Assembly (NCBI GenBank): GCA_016124645.1
Contig: WGNE01000030.1
Coordinates: 1 to 36,104, forward strand
Direction: 5' to 3'
DNA: 36,104 nucleotides
Source of the DNA: Alphaproteobacteria bacterium
GTDB taxonomy: Bacteria > Pseudomonadota > Alphaproteobacteria > Micavibrionales > UBA2020
Shown: positions 7,983 through 15,237 of the stretch, piece by piece
Layout: each line of letters opens with the position of its first letter
Numbering within the stretch: position 1 is the first letter of the stretch
Program-made: the position numbers and the translations under genes
Notes under the pieces: generated by a model
What the model was told of the DNA's origin: nothing
The model's input: the letters and a program-made list of their open reading frames with translations, nothing else
The model's database searches: none

Positions 7983-10322
7983 TTATACGACCGTATGGCT
8001 GATGGAGCCGAAGGCGCCGTCGCCGTTGTGGATGACGAGCGTGACGCTGCTGGAGTTATAGGTCGCGGTGATCGTCGTGGGGGTGCCGGGAGTGTCGGTC
8101 GGGTTCGACAATACCGTGCCGTCGCTGCCGTTCAGCAACACGGTTTGGCTTTGGGCGCCGCCGCCCGTGGAGATGTCCAGCGTCCCGCCGGGGCCGACCA
8201 TGTCGAAAACGTCCTGCAGGCTCAAGGTGAGCGTGTTCGAATGGTTTTTGTCCATGTCGATGCTTGTGATGTTATAGACGTTATGGCCGGAGGTGATGAA
8301 GTTGAAGTTCAGTCCCGAGACGTCGGAGGAGCTGCCCAGTTGCAGCTTGTCGTTGTCGGCCACCGCGCCGCCGTTGATGTATTCATAGGTGTTTCCGCCC
8401 GTCAGCACGATTTTATCCGTGCCGCCACCGCCCAGCAGCGTGTCGAAGCCGCCGTTGCTGACCAGCGTGTCGTTGCCGTCGCGCCCGACCAGCAGGTCGT
8501 GGCCGGCGCCGCCGATGAGGGGGTCGTTGTTCATGCTGGGCGCGACGTTAACCTCGCTGAACGCCGTTCCCGGGTTATCGCCGATCTGGATGCCGTTGAA
8601 CCCCGGCGCATGGATATACTGGCTGCTGAGCGTCAGGCTGTAGTTCTGCGTGTCGATGACCGTGCCGCCCGCGTCCGTCGCCGTGATGGTGAAGGCGATG
8701 CTGGAGCCGTTGACGTCGGGTAGCATGGCGAAGGGGTTGTCGATGTGCACCGTGCCGTCCGGGTTGATGCTCATGACGCTCAGTAAGGTGCTCGACGACA
8801 CTGCGGTCGTGGTGGAACCCGTGTAATGCAGGCTGTTGAGCGCGCCGGTCGTCAGGCTGTATGTCGTTCCCGCCGGGAAGAGGGACGTGTCGATATGGCC
8901 GACCTGGAAGCCGGGGTCAGGCGTGGCCGCGAGCGAGCTCAGGTTTTCGTAGAGCAGGGGCACGCCGCCATCGGCCTGATACCAGCTCTCGAAGGTGAAG
9001 TTCAGGTGCGGGGTGAGCGAGGCGGCCGAGGTCGTCGGCGTGGCGGCCCCGCCGGTCGCGGCGGCCAGCGTGCCGGATGAGCTGGTGGTGGACAAAAGCG
9101 TGGCGCCGCCCAGCGTCGCGGCACTCGTCGCGCCGCCGGTGGTGGCGAAGCTGCTGCCGGTGGTGTCGGTGGTGAAACTGCTGCCCGTCATGTCGGTGGT
9201 GAAGCTGGCGGTGCTCGCGCCCGCCTGCGTGACGGAGGGGTCGGTGAAGACGTCGCCCGGCATCAGCAGGCCGTCGCTGGGCGCGGGGGCCGTCGTGCCG
9301 TGATCCAGCGGCGCCGTCGTGTCGCCGGGCGCTGTCGTGGAAGGCGCTGTGTTGTCCGTCGGTGCGGTCGTCGTGCCGTCATGGTTGACGGTCGCATCGG
9401 GCGCGGCCACGGGTGCGGACTGGTAAACGCCGGTCGAAACGGCATCGAAGGTGCCGGAGGCCACGCTGTGCGCCGCGTCATAGGTCGTCGAGAAGGCCTG
9501 CGCCGTCATCTGGCCGCCATCGAGTGGCGCGGACGCATAATCGTTGAGCACGGCGGTGTCGAGGTTCTGATCCAGAAGAAGCGAGCCGCCGTCGTTGGTC
9601 ACGACAATCGCGCCATCGACGATGGTGATATGGCTGTCCTGCCCTGCGGGGTGGATGTCGCCCGCCACCACGGTGCCGCGGATGCCGATGGCGCCGACCG
9701 GCGTGTTGATGTTGACGTGGCCGGGGTCATGCTTGCCGATGAGGCCGCTGGTATAGACGAAGACCCCCTGCAGCACGGAGAAGAAGGTGCTGCCCGAATG
9801 GTCCGCCGGGTGGTAGTTGAATTCATCGACCGACATGCGCGCATTTTCGCTGATGGCGAAGGTCGTGTTGTCGGAGAAAAGAATGTTGACGCCGCCCTTG
9901 TCGGCAGTCTGGATGACGTCGCCCTGATGAATGGCGGCGTTCAGCGCCGCGGGGGCATGGCTGCCGTCGGCGTGGATGACTTCGGCCTTGCCGACGACTT
10001 GGGTGATCTTGCCCACGGCGCTTGAATCATCCGCCGCCGCGGCGTGATGGCCGGCATCCGCATATTGCGCGGGGTGCTGGGGGGCGAGAAAGGCGGAAAC
10101 CAGGTCGGGTGAAAGATGCTTGCCGTCGGGCGTATCGAGCGACGGGGGCGGGTTGTGGCTGAAATAACCTTCGACTTTCACCGTGTGGCCGTCGGGAGAG
10201 GTCAGGAAAAGATCCGCGCCCTCGCGCGCGAACTGGGCGTCGGCGATGACGTCGCTGCCGGGCAGCATGACGTGGCCGTCCGTGGCGTGAACTGTGGCGT
10301 CGAAGTGCATGTCTTTTGGCAT
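7983..10322 (-). CDS. FecR-domain/RTX-type secreted surface protein, probable type I substrate
   Basis: A 779-residue acidic protein without a Sec signal peptide. The start is ATG 10322, preceded on the minus strand by GGGGAG at about 8 bases; an upstream ATG at 10373 lacks support. An N-terminal module (GADLFLTSPDGHTVKVEGYF, about 36-54) is typical of large type I adhesins. A FecR-like domain follows (about 100-240; NTPVGAIGIRGT at 206-217). Next come a Thr/Ala/Pro linker (about 320-375), a short repeat (MTGSSFTTDTTGSSF) and a cadherin-like beta domain. Degenerate RTX glycine-rich nonapeptides are at about 603-636 (GGAGHDLLVGRDGND), before a hydrophobic C-terminus suited to be a type I signal. 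It is convergent with the secretion operon (11-base gap), so it is the obvious cargo candidate. Adhesin or biofilm function is inferred. Confidence 0.85.
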   Translation of the reverse strand: MPKDMHFDATVHATDGHVMLPGSDVIADAQFAREGADLFLTSPDGHTVKVEGYFSHNPPPSLDTPDGKHLSPDLVSAFLAPQHPAQYADAGHHAAAADDSSAVGKITQVVGKAEVIHADGSHAPAALNAAIHQGDVIQTADKGGVNILFSDNTTFAISENARMSVDEFNYHPADHSGSTFFSVLQGVFVYTSGLIGKHDPGHVNINTPVGAIGIRGTVVAGDIHPAGQDSHITIVDGAIVVTNDGGSLLLDQNLDTAVLNDYASAPLDGGQMTAQAFSTTYDAAHSVASGTFDAVSTGVYQSAPVAAPDATVNHDGTTTAPTDNTAPSTTAPGDTTAPLDHGTTAPAPSDGLLMPGDVFTDPSVTQAGASTASFTTDMTGSSFTTDTTGSSFATTGGATSAATLGGATLLSTTSSSGTLAAATGGAATPTTSAASLTPHLNFTFESWYQADGGVPLLYENLSSLAATPDPGFQVGHIDTSLFPAGTTYSLTTGALNSLHYTGSTTTAVSSSTLLSVMSINPDGTVHIDNPFAMLPDVNGSSIAFTITATDAGGTVIDTQNYSLTLSSQYIHAPGFNGIQIGDNPGTAFSEVNVAPSMNNDPLIGGAGHDLLVGRDGNDTLVSNGGFDTLLGGGGTDKIVLTGGNTYEYINGGAVADNDKLQLGSSSDVSGLNFNFITSGHNVYNITSIDMDKNHSNTLTLSLQDVFDMVGPGGTLDISTGGGAQSQTVLLNGSDGTVLSNPTDTPGTPTTITATYNSSSVTLVIHNGDGAFGSISHTVV

Positions 10323-10592
10323 GTTTGGCTCCCCGCTGGATAATCTGCGCATTCCCCGGCAAGTGAAATGCACGTAGGCGGCAGGACGGATAGCCTTCCG
10401 CCATGCCTTTCCCCCATCTTTTTATTATAATGCCAAAGCTTTAAGTCATTATGAAGAAAAGATAAAATGAATCCTATCTGAACTGCCTGAAAACAAAAAG
10501 CTTTTTAGCCCCGCGCGGGGCTGGACAGGAAGATTTTCCCCCTTCATATTCACAAAATCGAAAAATCACCGCACAGCACGTCAGGAGCAGCC
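10323..10592. other. Divergent intergenic region with promoter-like -10 and paired palindromes
   Basis: 270 bases between the FecR/RTX gene (minus) and a methyltransferase (plus). On the minus strand a perfect -10 (TATAAT, 10431-10426) lies about 105 bases upstream of the FecR/RTX start, but no good -35 stands 16-18 bases before it, hinting at activator dependence. Two adjoining perfect palindromes lie at 10495-10522. The right end carries AGGAG (10582-10586) for the methyltransferase start. Confidence 0.45.
10495..10522. promoter_or_regulatory. Two abutting perfect palindromes, possible operators
   Basis: AAAAAGCTTTTT (10495-10506, 12 bases) is followed without gap by AGCCCCGCGCGGGGCT (10507-10522, 16 bases). 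Neither has a T-run placed as in an intrinsic terminator in either direction. They sit between two divergently transcribed genes, so binding sites for a dimeric regulator are the simplest reading; a DNA cruciform or RNA hairpin is also possible. Confidence 0.4.
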
Positions 10593-11387
10593 ATGTCATT
10601 GAAAAAAGAAGTGGATTTCGGCAAGACCTCCGCCGATTACGCGAAGCACCGCGCAGGCTTCCCGGACAGCTTTTTCAAGCGGCTGGCGGGGGCGGGGTTC
10701 CTCGATAAACGCGATAAAGATAAAAAAGGCCGCGTGCTCGACCTTGGCACCGGCACGGGCACCATCGCCCGCAGGCTGGCGGGCGAGGGGTTCGCGGTCA
10801 CCGGGCTCGACATCGCGCAGAACCAGCTGGACGCCGCGGCGCAGCTGGCGCGCGAACAGGGCGTTTCGGCCCGTTTCGTGCTCGGCACGGCGGAAAAGAC
10901 CGGGCAGGAAGACAATGCCTTCGATTACGTGACGGCGGGCCAGTGCTGGCACTGGTTCGACCCCGCGCAGGCCGCCGCCGAAGCCCTGCGCGTGCTGGAT
11001 GCGGGCGGGCGGCTGGTGCTGGCCCATTTCGACTGGGACGACGACTGCGCGCCCGTCGAGGCCATGTACCGCCTGCGGGCGAAATACAATCCGTCATGGA
11101 CGGCGAGCGGCCTCTGGCCCTTCGGCGAATATCCTTCCGGCCCCGGCAGCGTGCAGCCGGCGGGTTTCGTTTCCGTCGCGTCCTTCGAATACATGGAGGA
11201 CGTGTCCTATAGCCACGAAGGCTGGCGGGGACGGATGCGCGCCTATTCCGGCATCGGCGGCAGCCTGCCGCCGGAGGCGGTGGAGGAGTTCGACCGAGAA
11301 TTCGCAAAGGTGCTGGCGGAAAACTTCCCCGAAGAGGTGCTGCAGGTGCCGCACCGCATCTGGGCGGAGTCTTTTACGGCGGCGTGA
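10593..11387 (+). CDS. Class I SAM-dependent methyltransferase
   Basis: A 264-residue Rossmann-fold methyltransferase; the acceptor substrate is unknown. The SAM motif I is VLDLGTGTGTIARRLA (about residues 48-63), followed by the acidic end of strand 2 (VTGLDIA) and a motif IV/post-I region with AGQCWHWFD, typical of the UbiE/COQ5-like methyltransferase-11 group. AGGAG stands 6 bases before ATG 10593. It is a single gene, tail-to-tail with the EAL gene (18-base gap). Nothing links it functionally to the secretion cluster except position. Confidence 0.88.
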   Translation: MSLKKEVDFGKTSADYAKHRAGFPDSFFKRLAGAGFLDKRDKDKKGRVLDLGTGTGTIARRLAGEGFAVTGLDIAQNQLDAAAQLAREQGVSARFVLGTAEKTGQEDNAFDYVTAGQCWHWFDPAQAAAEALRVLDAGGRLVLAHFDWDDDCAPVEAMYRLRAKYNPSWTASGLWPFGEYPSGPGSVQPAGFVSVASFEYMEDVSYSHEGWRGRMRAYSGIGGSLPPEAVEEFDREFAKVLAENFPEEVLQVPHRIWAESFTAA

Positions 11388-11405
11388 CTTTTCAGCTAAG
11401 AGGGA

Positions 11406-12659
11406 TTACTTGCCCGAACCCGCGCGGCGCGGGGCTTCCATTCTGGGCGGCTGCCAGTTCTTCATGAAGTCGAGCGCGGCGTCCAGCGGCATGGGCTTGG
11501 CGAACCAGTAGCCCTGGCAGAATTCGCAGCCGAGGTTGCGGACGATCTCCGCCTCGTGCTGGGTCTCGATGCCCTCCGCGATAACCTTCATGTTCAGGTT
11601 GCGCGCGAGGGTGATGATGGATTTGACCAGCACCATGCTGGCGTGATGCGTCGTCATGGCGCGGATGAAGCTCTGGTCCACCTTCAGCGTGTCGATCGGG
11701 AAGTAGTGCAGGTAGCTGAGCGAGGAATAGCCGGTGCCGAAATCGTCGATCGAGACGTCCAGCCCGCGCGCGCGGCATTTTTCCAGCGCTTCCTTGGCCG
11801 TTTCCGGCGCCTCCATCAGCAGGCTTTCGGTGATTTCGAGGTGGATCTGCTCCGGCTTGACGCCCTTTTCCTTCAGCTTGCCGTCGATGTATTCGAAGAG
11901 GTCGGCGTCCGCGAAGTCCTTGACCGAGAAATTGACGCCGACGAAGATCGGCTTCTTGCCGACGAGCTCGGGGTTGGCCGCCGCCTGCAGCTTGGGCGCG
12001 TTTTCCGCCGCGACGTCGAGCGCGAAGCGCGAGAGCTCCACGATCATGCCGCTTTCCTCCGCCACGGGAATGAACACGCCGGGGGAGATCATGCCTTTTT
12101 CCGGGTGCTGCCAGCGCATCAGCGCCTCGAAGCCCGCGATCTTCATGTTCTGCACGTCGATGATGGGCTGGTAGAACAGCGTCAGCTCTTTCTTTTCCAG
12201 CGCGCCCTTCAGCTCGTGGTGGACCTTGATGGTGGAAAGGGCGATGTTGTGCAGCTCGTCATCGTGCTCCGCGTCCTCCGCCGCCGTGGAGGGCGGGAAG
12301 CGGATGAACTGGGTGCGGCCGATCATGTCGCGGTAGCGGTTGGTGATGACGCGCATCACCATCTTCACGACCGGGTCGGCGCTTTCGACGCGCCTTGCGA
12401 AATCGTCGCGCGATATTTCCAGCGCAACGCAGTCTTCGATGGCGCGCACGGTCGCGGTGCGGGGCTTGTCGTCGATCATCGCCATTTCGCCCAGCAGCGA
12501 GCCGGGGCCGCGTACGCCGATCTGCAGGGGCTGGCCCTCGCGGTGGACGAGAATCTCGACATTGCCGCTTTCGATGACATAGGCGCAATCGCCCTTGTCG
12601 CCTTCGCGCATCAGGATGTCGCCTTGCTTGAATTTCTTTTTGGTGGTCGTTTCCGACAT
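11406..12659 (-). CDS. Cyclic-nucleotide-binding domain/EAL c-di-GMP phosphodiesterase
   Basis: A 417-residue soluble protein that probably hydrolyses c-di-GMP under control of a cyclic mononucleotide. Residues 8-115 form a Crp-type binding fold; its phosphate cassette GEMAMIDDKPRTATV (57-71) keeps the ligand-contacting Glu58 and Arg67. The EAL domain (about 145-400) has the family's catalytic set: EAL at 178-180, Asn243, Glu275, Asp305-Asp306 (DDFGTGYS), Lys326, Glu362 and Gln382, so it should be active. It starts at ATG 12659 with a sigma70-type promoter about 85 bases upstream. The CHASE2 cyclase gene nearby could supply its ligand; this link is inference. No GGDEF domain is present. Confidence 0.93.
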   Translation of the reverse strand: MSETTTKKKFKQGDILMREGDKGDCAYVIESGNVEILVHREGQPLQIGVRGPGSLLGEMAMIDDKPRTATVRAIEDCVALEISRDDFARRVESADPVVKMVMRVITNRYRDMIGRTQFIRFPPSTAAEDAEHDDELHNIALSTIKVHHELKGALEKKELTLFYQPIIDVQNMKIAGFEALMRWQHPEKGMISPGVFIPVAEESGMIVELSRFALDVAAENAPKLQAAANPELVGKKPIFVGVNFSVKDFADADLFEYIDGKLKEKGVKPEQIHLEITESLLMEAPETAKEALEKCRARGLDVSIDDFGTGYSSLSYLHYFPIDTLKVDQSFIRAMTTHHASMVLVKSIITLARNLNMKVIAEGIETQHEAEIVRNLGCEFCQGYWFAKPMPLDAALDFMKNWQPPRMEAPRRAGSGK

Positions 12660-12740
12660 AATCCCCTAGAACCTGTAACCCCGGACATGACAGCGGGTCT
12701 GCAAAGCCCGCAAAAACGCATCCGGCTCCGCTTTCCCACT

Positions 12741-12769
12741 ATTATATTTAAGCCGTCCCCGGTTAACAA
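12741..12769 (-). promoter_or_regulatory. Sigma70-type promoter for the cNMP-binding/EAL gene
   Basis: On the minus strand TTGTTA (12769-12764), a 17-base spacer and a perfect TATAAT (12746-12741). Transcription would begin near 12734, giving a leader of about 75 bases that contains a small hairpin (GCGGG/CCCGC). Confidence 0.65.
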
Positions 12770-12816
12770 AGTAATAATGAACGGGCGCAAAGGTTAAATA
12801 ATTACGGCAATGCGCG

Positions 12817-12852
12817 TTTTGCGCGCTTTACTTCTGGCCAGAACGCGCAAAA
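12817..12852. promoter_or_regulatory. Nested inverted repeats upstream of the DUF3307 gene
   Basis: Outer arms TTTTGCGCG (12817-12825) and CGCGCAAAA (12844-12852) enclose a perfect 12-base palindrome, TTCTGGCCAGAA (12832-12843). A T5 run (12856-12860) follows, so in the rightward direction this may also fold as a weak terminator or attenuator 35 bases before the start at 12887. It lies in the divergent gap between the EAL gene and the DUF3307 gene. Confidence 0.45.
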
Positions 12853-12886
12853 TAATTTTTAATGGGACTATTGTTCGAGGGGTTTG

Positions 12887-13294
12887 ATGACGCTGCTCAA
12901 TATTCTAGTTCTTTACCTTGCGTTCCGCGCCAAGCAGGTGGTTTGCGATTTCTTTCTGCAGACCTCGTGGATGGCGAACGTCAAGGGCAGCCCGTTCAAC
13001 ATGGGCGGGGCGAAGGCGCTGGGCGTGCATGCGGCGATTCATGCGGCGGGCACGCTTGCGCTCATGCTCGTCTTCGCGCCCGCGCTGTGGTGGCTGGGGG
13101 CGGTGGATTTCATCGTCCACGGCCTTGTCGATAAGATCAAGGGCGCCATCACCAACAAATTCGGCTGGACCTACAAGGACACGGCCTATTGGTGGGCCTT
13201 CGGCATCGACCAGGAAGTGCACAACCTCACCCATCTCGTCTATATCATCATCGTGATCGTTTTCTCCGGCGCGTCGCTGACCTGCCTGCACTGA
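12887..13294 (+). CDS. DUF3307-family small membrane protein
   Basis: A 135-residue integral membrane protein matching the DUF3307 family. Several hydrophobic helices carry conserved His residues (GVHAAIHAAGTL; FIVHGLVDKIKG; FGIDQEVHNLTHLVY near the C-terminus). Function is unknown. I place the start at ATG 12887, five bases after GAGGGG; a TTG one codon earlier (12884) is in frame but less likely. It is tail-to-tail with the TauE/SafE gene with a 6-base gap and has no operon partner. Confidence 0.8.
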   Translation: MTLLNILVLYLAFRAKQVVCDFFLQTSWMANVKGSPFNMGGAKALGVHAAIHAAGTLALMLVFAPALWWLGAVDFIVHGLVDKIKGAITNKFGWTYKDTAYWWAFGIDQEVHNLTHLVYIIIVIVFSGASLTCLH

Positions 13295-13300
13295 TCGTCT

Positions 13301-14062
13301 TCAGCCGTTCAGCCAGAGCATGAAGGCCTTTTGCAGGTAAACGACGCCGATGACGAAGAGGATGCCCTGCGTCGCGTGGTAGAACTGCTTGTCCGAAATG
13401 CGCGCGAGGATGGATTTCGACAGCTTTGTTCCGATCAGCGCCGCGGGGATGAGGGCGGCGAAAAGCCACAGGGGCACGCCGGATGCGGCCTGCGAGAGGC
13501 TGCCCGCGATAAAGCCGAAATAGACGAATTTGGTCAGGTGGGAGGTCGCCGCCATGAAGGCCTTGGTCGCCACCGTCTCATGGCGGGTCAGGCTGTCGGT
13601 CTGGAAGAAAAGCGCCTGCGCGGGCCCGGCCACGCCGCAGGTCAGCTGCAGGCCGGTCACGACCGCGCCGCAGGCGCAGGCATGGGCGGGCTTGGTGATG
13701 TCGAGCTCCAGCTTTTTGGGCAGCAGGTAGGAGATGAACGGCCCGACGCCCAGCAGCACGAAGACGGCAAGCTTGCTGGGCACCAGCGTGATGGCGGCGA
13801 AGACGCAAAAGGTGACGGCGGCCCCCGCGAAGTACCAGAGCAGCCCCTTGCGGTAGATGTGGTGGCGGTGGATCCATGCGCGGCTGGAATTGGCCGAGAG
13901 CTGCGCCACCGCGTGCAGGATCATCGCATGGCTGACGGGCAGCACCCAGACCAGCAGGCCCATCAGCATCACGCCCCCCGCCATGCCGAGGATGCCCGAG
14001 ACGATGGAGGTCGCGAAAACGGTGACGAGGATAAGCAAGGATGTGGCGAGGCTGACGGTCAT
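13301..14062 (-). CDS. TauE/SafE (TSUP) family permease
   Basis: A 253-residue multi-helix permease of the sulfite/organosulfonate exporter family. Visible marks are an N-terminal helix with SIVSGILGMAGGVMLMGLL, several helical stretches, and a second half repeat (GVVTGLQLTCGVAGPAQ-like, here CGAVVTGLQLTCGVAGP). ATG 14062 fits the family length; the open frame extends upstream to 14239 but that part is low-complexity and contains promoter and terminator elements. The ribosome site before 14062 is weak. It has its own promoter (14196-14224) with an intrinsic terminator between promoter and start, so expression may be attenuated. The transported substrate cannot be told from sequence. Confidence 0.87.
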   Translation of the reverse strand: MTVSLATSLLILVTVFATSIVSGILGMAGGVMLMGLLVWVLPVSHAMILHAVAQLSANSSRAWIHRHHIYRKGLLWYFAGAAVTFCVFAAITLVPSKLAVFVLLGVGPFISYLLPKKLELDITKPAHACACGAVVTGLQLTCGVAGPAQALFFQTDSLTRHETVATKAFMAATSHLTKFVYFGFIAGSLSQAASGVPLWLFAALIPAALIGTKLSKSILARISDKQFYHATQGILFVIGVVYLQKAFMLWLNG

Positions 14063-14082
14063 GGCAGACCATATAGCACAGA

Positions 14083-14101
14083 TTGCCGCGCGGGGCGGCA
14101 A
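14083..14101 (-). promoter_or_regulatory. Leader hairpin close to the TauE/SafE start
   Basis: TTGCCGC (14083-14089) and GCGGCAA (14095-14101) form a 7-pair stem with a 5-base loop, 20 bases upstream of ATG 14062. There is no T-run, so it is not a terminator. Its closeness to the start suggests a possible effect on translation. Confidence 0.35.
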
Positions 14102-14126
14102 AATCAAAAAGAGGCGGATTTCGGAT

Positions 14127-14165
14127 AAAAAAAGTCCGGAGAATCTTTTAAGGGATCCTCCGGAC
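14127..14165 (-). terminator. Strong intrinsic terminator in the TauE/SafE leader
   Basis: In leftward RNA a 12-pair stem (14165-14154 with 14145-14134, one G-U pair), an 8-base loop, then seven T (14133-14127). It lies about 25-60 bases after the expected start of transcription from the 14196-14224 promoter and 65 bases before the permease start. It may act as an attenuator, end a very short RNA, or serve the bufferin operon that ends 350 bases upstream. Confidence 0.75.
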
Positions 14166-14195
14166 AAACGGCGGTAATAGAGGGTGTGTAAGACA

Positions 14196-14224
14196 GTTAT
14201 AAGAAAATCCGAGTCCGCTTTCAA
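14196..14224 (-). promoter_or_regulatory. Sigma70-type promoter upstream of the TauE/SafE gene
   Basis: Minus strand TTGAAA (14224-14219), 17-base spacer, TATAAC (14201-14196). The predicted start is near 14189, giving a leader of about 127 bases to ATG 14062 that contains the terminator at 14127-14165. Confidence 0.6.
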
Positions 14225-14515
14225 GAAAAAAATGCACAAACCTTAAAAAAAAGTGAAGGTTTTTGAAATCTTTATATATTTCAGGAGAGAAACCCGAAAC
14301 TATCTTCCAAATACGTGGGTTATGAGAATAATTCTCATTATTGTATAGATGCGGTCTTAACGGTGAATTTTAACGCTGTAAGGTCGGCAAAGCCCCGCTG
14401 CGGCGGGCATTTTACGGATTTGCGCAATGCAGCATTTTCAATGATTTGCGCGCTCCGGCGAAAAAACGACGGATTTTGTGCGCGGCGCGGTTCCGGGAAC
14501 GATTCCCCGGAAGAA
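14225..14515. other. AT-rich gene-free stretch
   Basis: About 290 bases with no supportable gene. Besides the Fur-like palindrome it holds A/T runs (14226-14260), an imperfect GC hairpin near 14389-14412, and a 7-pair hairpin TTCCGGG/CCCGGAA (14491-14497, 14506-14512) right after the stop of the leftward operon. That last hairpin lacks a T-run, so it is a poor terminator. An sRNA could be hidden here but I see no complete promoter plus terminator for one. Confidence 0.4.
14322..14338. promoter_or_regulatory. Fur-like 8-1-8 palindrome
   Basis: ATGAGAAT-A-ATTCTCAT is a perfect palindrome around one central base and resembles the Fur/Fur-like box form TGATAAT-N-ATTATCA. It lies in a gene-free AT-rich stretch, about 100 bases upstream of the TauE/SafE promoter and 180 bases beyond the end of the bufferin operon. 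Which transcript it controls is not apparent. Confidence 0.45.
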
Positions 14516-15235
14516 TCACGCGCCGCCTTCGGGCAGGACGATGGGGGTGGAAAGCTTTTTCTGCATCGCCTCGACCAGCGGCTTTTCCGCGTCGCCCAGC
14601 GCGCGGCGCGACAGGGTCAGGTCGCGCTTCGGTTCCTGCAGGGTGAAGACGATGTTTTTGCGCTCGATGCGGCAGGACGCCACCTGCTTCAGCGGCAGGC
14701 GCAGGAAGGGCTTGTTGTAAAGCCGCAGCAGCGCGCGCGCCGCGCCGTCCGTCAGGGATACGGCGGCGTAAAGCTCGTCCCCGCGCAGGAAGATTTCGGG
14801 CCCGCTCTTGTCGCGGCCCTGCACCCTGTCATAAAGACGGCTTTCGCGCAGGGTGGAAAACAGCGCGTGCCACGTCAGGCCGCAGACAGCCATGGAAAGA
14901 AGCCAAGTGGCAAGCATGAGGGCATAGCTGTAATCCCCGGGCGCGAGCTGCACGGCGTGCGCGGTCGGCAGCAGCAGGCTGAAGCCGCCCACGCAGACGA
15001 AAGAGACGGCGGTCGCGAGCAGGAAGTGCAAAAAGAACTGCCCCACGTAATGCGCGCTGTAGGGCAGCTTGCGGGAAAAATCATCCTTGCCGCCCGCGTC
15101 GGCCGCGGCATAGCCGGCCAGCGGCTTCAGGACGCGGCGCGCGTGCCGGTTTTTGAAAACCGCCAGCAAAATGGCGGCGATGAAGGCGATGCCGGCGAAG
15201 ACGGCGAGGAACAGGGGATTGTCGATGGGCGTCAT
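14516..15235 (-). CDS. Unrecognised membrane protein at the end of the bufferin operon
   Basis: A 239-residue protein I do not recognise. An N-terminal membrane helix (about 8-28) is followed by a basic soluble segment, two further helices (about 67-92 and 104-125), then a soluble C-terminal half of about 110 residues. The tail has a pleckstrin-like beta pattern with repeated basic/hydrophobic strands (IFLRGDELYAAVSLT; RIERKNIVFTLQEP). The start ATG 15235 is 2 bases after the BufC stop, so it is translated as the last gene of that operon. Position suggests a part in bufferin maturation, copper handling or membrane anchoring; nothing in the sequence itself proves it. It has one Cys at about residue 81, one at 117 and one at 192. 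Confidence 0.75.
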   Translation of the reverse strand: MTPIDNPLFLAVFAGIAFIAAILLAVFKNRHARRVLKPLAGYAAADAGGKDDFSRKLPYSAHYVGQFFLHFLLATAVSFVCVGGFSLLLPTAHAVQLAPGDYSYALMLATWLLSMAVCGLTWHALFSTLRESRLYDRVQGRDKSGPEIFLRGDELYAAVSLTDGAARALLRLYNKPFLRLPLKQVASCRIERKNIVFTLQEPKRDLTLSRRALGDAEKPLVEAMQKKLSTPIVLPEGGA

Positions 15236-15237
15236 GA

